From the NCBI RefSeq assembly GCF_046098205.1, contig NZ_JBJURJ010000005.1:248001-312000 (forward strand): a stretch of 64,000 nucleotides of DNA, in the 5' to 3' direction. Of the stretch, positions 62,045 through 64,000 are shown piece after piece. This DNA is from Paenibacillus_AR mesotrionivorans. GTDB taxonomy: Bacteria; Bacillota; Bacilli; Paenibacillales; NBRC-103111. A program made the translations under genes and the position numbers. The number at the start of each line of letters is the position of its first letter. Position 1 is the first letter of the stretch. The notes under the pieces were generated by a model, which made no database searches, was not told the DNA's origin, and was given only the letters and a program-made list of their open reading frames with translations.

Positions 62045-62832
62045 TGGATATTGATCAGTTGCTGAAGCTGGTCCATACCGGGGATTTGAATCCGGAGGAG
62101 GCCAAGGTCCACATCAAGGAGCTGCTGAAGGCTAAGGAGCCGGACGGCACGGCGGACATGGGCTTCGCCCGGCTGGATGTGCACCGGGAACGCCGGACCG
62201 GGTTTCCCGAGGTTATTTTCGGTCAAGGCAAAACACCGGAGCAGCTCCGGGCCATTTTCCTGAAGCTAATGGAGCATGTGGACCGGGTGCTGGCCACCCG
62301 GGTTACCCCGGAGCAAGCGGAGCTGGTGCTGCAGGATGTGCCTGCCGCCCGTTATGATCCGGTAAGCCGCACCATCTCCTGGCGCCAAAAGCCCTTCGTC
62401 CCCTCCAAAAACGGTTACGTGGCCGTGGCCTGTGCAGGCACCTCGGATCTTCCCGTAGCGGAGGAAGCCGCCATCACCGCCGAAATGCTGGGCAGCCGGG
62501 TGGAGCGCATCTACGACGTGGGCGTGGCAGGGATTCATCGCCTGTTCGAGCGGATCAGCATCCTTCGTGAAGCTGATGCCATTGTGGTGGCGGCAGGGAT
62601 GGAGGGAGCTTTGGCCAGTGTGGTGGGCGGTTTGGTATCCAAGCCGATTATCGCCGTCCCCACCAGCATCGGCTACGGCGCCAGCCTGAATGGGATTGCC
62701 GCCATGCTGGCGATGCTTAATTCCTGCGCCCCGGGTGTCACCGTGGTAAATATCGACAACGGCTTTGGCGCAGGTTACGCAGCCGGAGTTATCCAACAAA
62801 ATCTGGAGAAGAAGGCGAAATCACCTTTATGA
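62044..62832 (+). CDS. larB: LarB, pyridinium-3,5-biscarboxylic acid mononucleotide synthase
   Basis: A 262-residue protein that carboxylates nicotinic acid adenine dinucleotide in the first step of nickel-pincer cofactor synthesis. The C-terminal half resembles PurE/AIR carboxylase: VACAGTSDLPVAEEAA, VYDVGVAGIHRL-like, AGMEGALASVVGGLV and VPTSIGYGASLNGIA. It overlaps larE by one base and larC by four, so the three genes are translationally coupled. Confidence 0.95.
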   Translation: MDIDQLLKLVHTGDLNPEEAKVHIKELLKAKEPDGTADMGFARLDVHRERRTGFPEVIFGQGKTPEQLRAIFLKLMEHVDRVLATRVTPEQAELVLQDVPAARYDPVSRTISWRQKPFVPSKNGYVAVACAGTSDLPVAEEAAITAEMLGSRVERIYDVGVAGIHRLFERISILREADAIVVAAGMEGALASVVGGLVSKPIIAVPTSIGYGASLNGIAAMLAMLNSCAPGVTVVNIDNGFGAGYAAGVIQQNLEKKAKSPL

Positions 62833-63863
62833 AAATCGTGTATCTGGATTGCTTTTCGGGCATTGCCGGGGACATGACCCTGGCGGCCCTGGTGGATGCA
62901 GGCGCGGATAAGGATTATGTGGAGCAGGAGCTGGCCAAGCTGCCGGTGGACCCCTTTTCCCTCCGTTGGTCCCGGGTGACCAAACGGGGCGTCTCCGCCC
63001 TGAAGCTGGACGTGCTCCTGGACGAGGCCAACCCGCCCAAGCAGCACCGCCATTACAAGGAAATTGTAGAAATGATCGTCCGGGCCGGCTTCAGCGAAAA
63101 AGCTACCGCTCTGGCACTCTCCATTTTCGAGAAAATTGCCGTAGCGGAGGCCAAAATCCATGATGTGCCGGTGGAGCGTGTACACTTCCATGAAGTAGGC
63201 GCCATCGACTCCATTGTGGACGTAATCGGGGTTGCGCTGGCTCTGGATTCTCTGGAGGCGGATAAAATCATCAGCTCCCCGGTCCCCTTAGGCTCGGGCT
63301 CCATCCGCATCGACCATGGCCTTTACCCAGTGCCGGCTCCGGCCACCCTGGAGATGATGCGGGGCATCCCCGTTGCCGAAAGCCGCCTGCGAATGGAGCT
63401 GACGACACCTACAGGCGCAGGCATCATCGCGGGAGCAGCCACCGGCTTCCTCATGTCCCTGCCGTCCATGATCGTGGACAGCATCGGCTATGGAGCCGGT
63501 ACCCGGGACCTGGCGGATCAGCCCAATGTGCTGCGTGTAGTGATTGGTCATACGGAGCCGTATCTGGACAAGTGGCATACCCAGCATGAGCTGCATCATG
63601 TGGAGCATGTCCACGAGCATGCCCATCACCATCACCACCATGACGACTCCCATGAGCATGTCCACCACCATCACCACGGGGACGATCATGAGCATGGACA
63701 CGGGCATCATCACCATCACGGCGATGATCATCACGGACATACGCATGCCCATGATGAAGAGCATACCCATGATCACCATCACAGTGGTCATCCCCACTCC
63801 CATCCCCATGCGCATGAACAGGAGACCATGAGCGGAGAAGCTGCCTGCGATACCAAGCACTAA
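62829..63863 (+). CDS. larC: LarC1, nickel-insertion protein N-terminal part with His-rich tail
   Basis: A 344-residue protein. The first 245 residues are the LarC N-terminal domain (IVYLDCFSGIAGDMTLAALVD, VHFHEVGAIDSIVDVIG, PTGAGI). From residue about 246 the sequence is a tail of 99 residues containing 44 His, rich in HDD, HEH and HHHHH stretches, ending GEAACDTKH. LarC normally continues into a LarC2 domain, often by programmed frameshift; no LarC2-like sequence is seen in any frame before the terminator. LarC inserts nickel into the pincer cofactor. The tail likely stores or delivers nickel. Confidence 0.93.
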   Translation: MKIVYLDCFSGIAGDMTLAALVDAGADKDYVEQELAKLPVDPFSLRWSRVTKRGVSALKLDVLLDEANPPKQHRHYKEIVEMIVRAGFSEKATALALSIFEKIAVAEAKIHDVPVERVHFHEVGAIDSIVDVIGVALALDSLEADKIISSPVPLGSGSIRIDHGLYPVPAPATLEMMRGIPVAESRLRMELTTPTGAGIIAGAATGFLMSLPSMIVDSIGYGAGTRDLADQPNVLRVVIGHTEPYLDKWHTQHELHHVEHVHEHAHHHHHHDDSHEHVHHHHHGDDHEHGHGHHHHHGDDHHGHTHAHDEEHTHDHHHSGHPHSHPHAHEQETMSGEAACDTKH

Positions 63864-63885
63864 ACTGCCATCCGGCAGCCCAAAT

Positions 63886-63960
63886 ACAAAAAAAGTGAAT
63901 GTATCTTCCGAAGAGGCCGATTGTACCGGTCGCCGCGGGACATCCATTCACTTTTTTTGT
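63886..63960 (+). terminator. Terminator after larEBC
   Basis: ACAAAAAAAGTGAATG and CATTCACTTTTTTTGT are perfect 16-bp inverted copies with a 43-nt loop. The long loop is unusual, but the final T run fits termination. Confidence 0.7.
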
Positions 63961-64000
63961 GGACTTTCGTCAAACCAGCGGTCCCGCCGCGCTCCGGTAA

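Noticed and set aside
63288..63951. Met/Val-rich and His-rich frames on the minus strand
   Set aside because: Complement of the His codons of LarC1; no ribosome site.
63886..63960. Terminal inverted repeats of an insertion element
   Set aside because: The 16-bp arms enclose only 43 bases with no coding content; the position after larC fits a terminator.

Overview
The window looks like chromosomal DNA of a spore-forming Firmicute of the Paenibacillaceae (Paenibacillus or a close relative). The evidence is the GC-rich coding style with strong AGGAGG ribosome sites, two alpha/beta-type SASP genes with sigma-G-like promoters, cwlJ-gerQ, a CwlD-like amidase, YlbJ, LonB, a T-box leader on trpS, and an LplABC-type sugar transporter with a membrane-bound AraC-type regulator. 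No rRNA, insertion sequence, phage module or CRISPR array was seen.

Layout. 1-12.1 kb is a conserved housekeeping block on the minus strand: ysoA-like, tig, clpP, clpX, then ispG, a divergent polysaccharide deacetylase and a cwlD-like gene, then lonB, lonA and the start of engB. It matches the Bacillus ysoA-tig-clpX-lonB-lonA-ysxC order with extra genes inserted. 12.3-14.1 kb has tRNA-Gly(CCC), a broken surface-protein tail, a pentapeptide-repeat protein and a bacterial PH-domain protein. 14.2-16.7 kb is the most unusual part: an Agr-like peptide-signalling cassette (membrane sensor-like protein, AgrB, a 40-aa AgrD-like peptide, a LytTR-only regulator) that lacks both a kinase and a receiver domain, next to an orphan LuxR-family response regulator. 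16.8-24.8 kb carries a GH28 enzyme, a TOPRIM protein, an AEC transporter, heme O synthase behind a perfect PerR box, cwlJ-gerQ, a second pentapeptide protein, an EamA transporter and a DeoR regulator.

25.3-35.2 kb is a polysaccharide-utilisation operon: binding lipoprotein, two permeases, a membrane AraC-type regulator, GH35 beta-galactosidase and a heparinase II/III-like lyase, with a phosphoesterase divergent from it. 37.1-41.1 kb encodes a heterodimeric BmrCD-like exporter. 41.4-44.2 kb is decaying sugar-locus DNA: a permease/deacetylase fusion pseudogene and an intact DUF1593 protein. 44.2-63.9 kb is mixed housekeeping and sporulation genes: YfhP-like, two SASPs, trpS with T-box, a YcgR/YcgQ-like pair with a short second member, an M3 oligoendopeptidase, ldh-yycC, ylbJ, glucan phosphorylase, NAD kinase, a YutD-domain protein with a very long Arg/Gly/Gln-rich tail, and larEBC with a His-rich LarC1 and no visible LarC2.

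Several intergenic spaces hold short repeats: a 24-bp tandem repeat, a TGCAAAAGTGCA quartet, a 41-42-bp tandem repeat ahead of the NAD kinase gene, and dispersed TAACGGAACT-type segments. Functions are assigned by recognising sequence motifs and conserved gene order; no database search was run.
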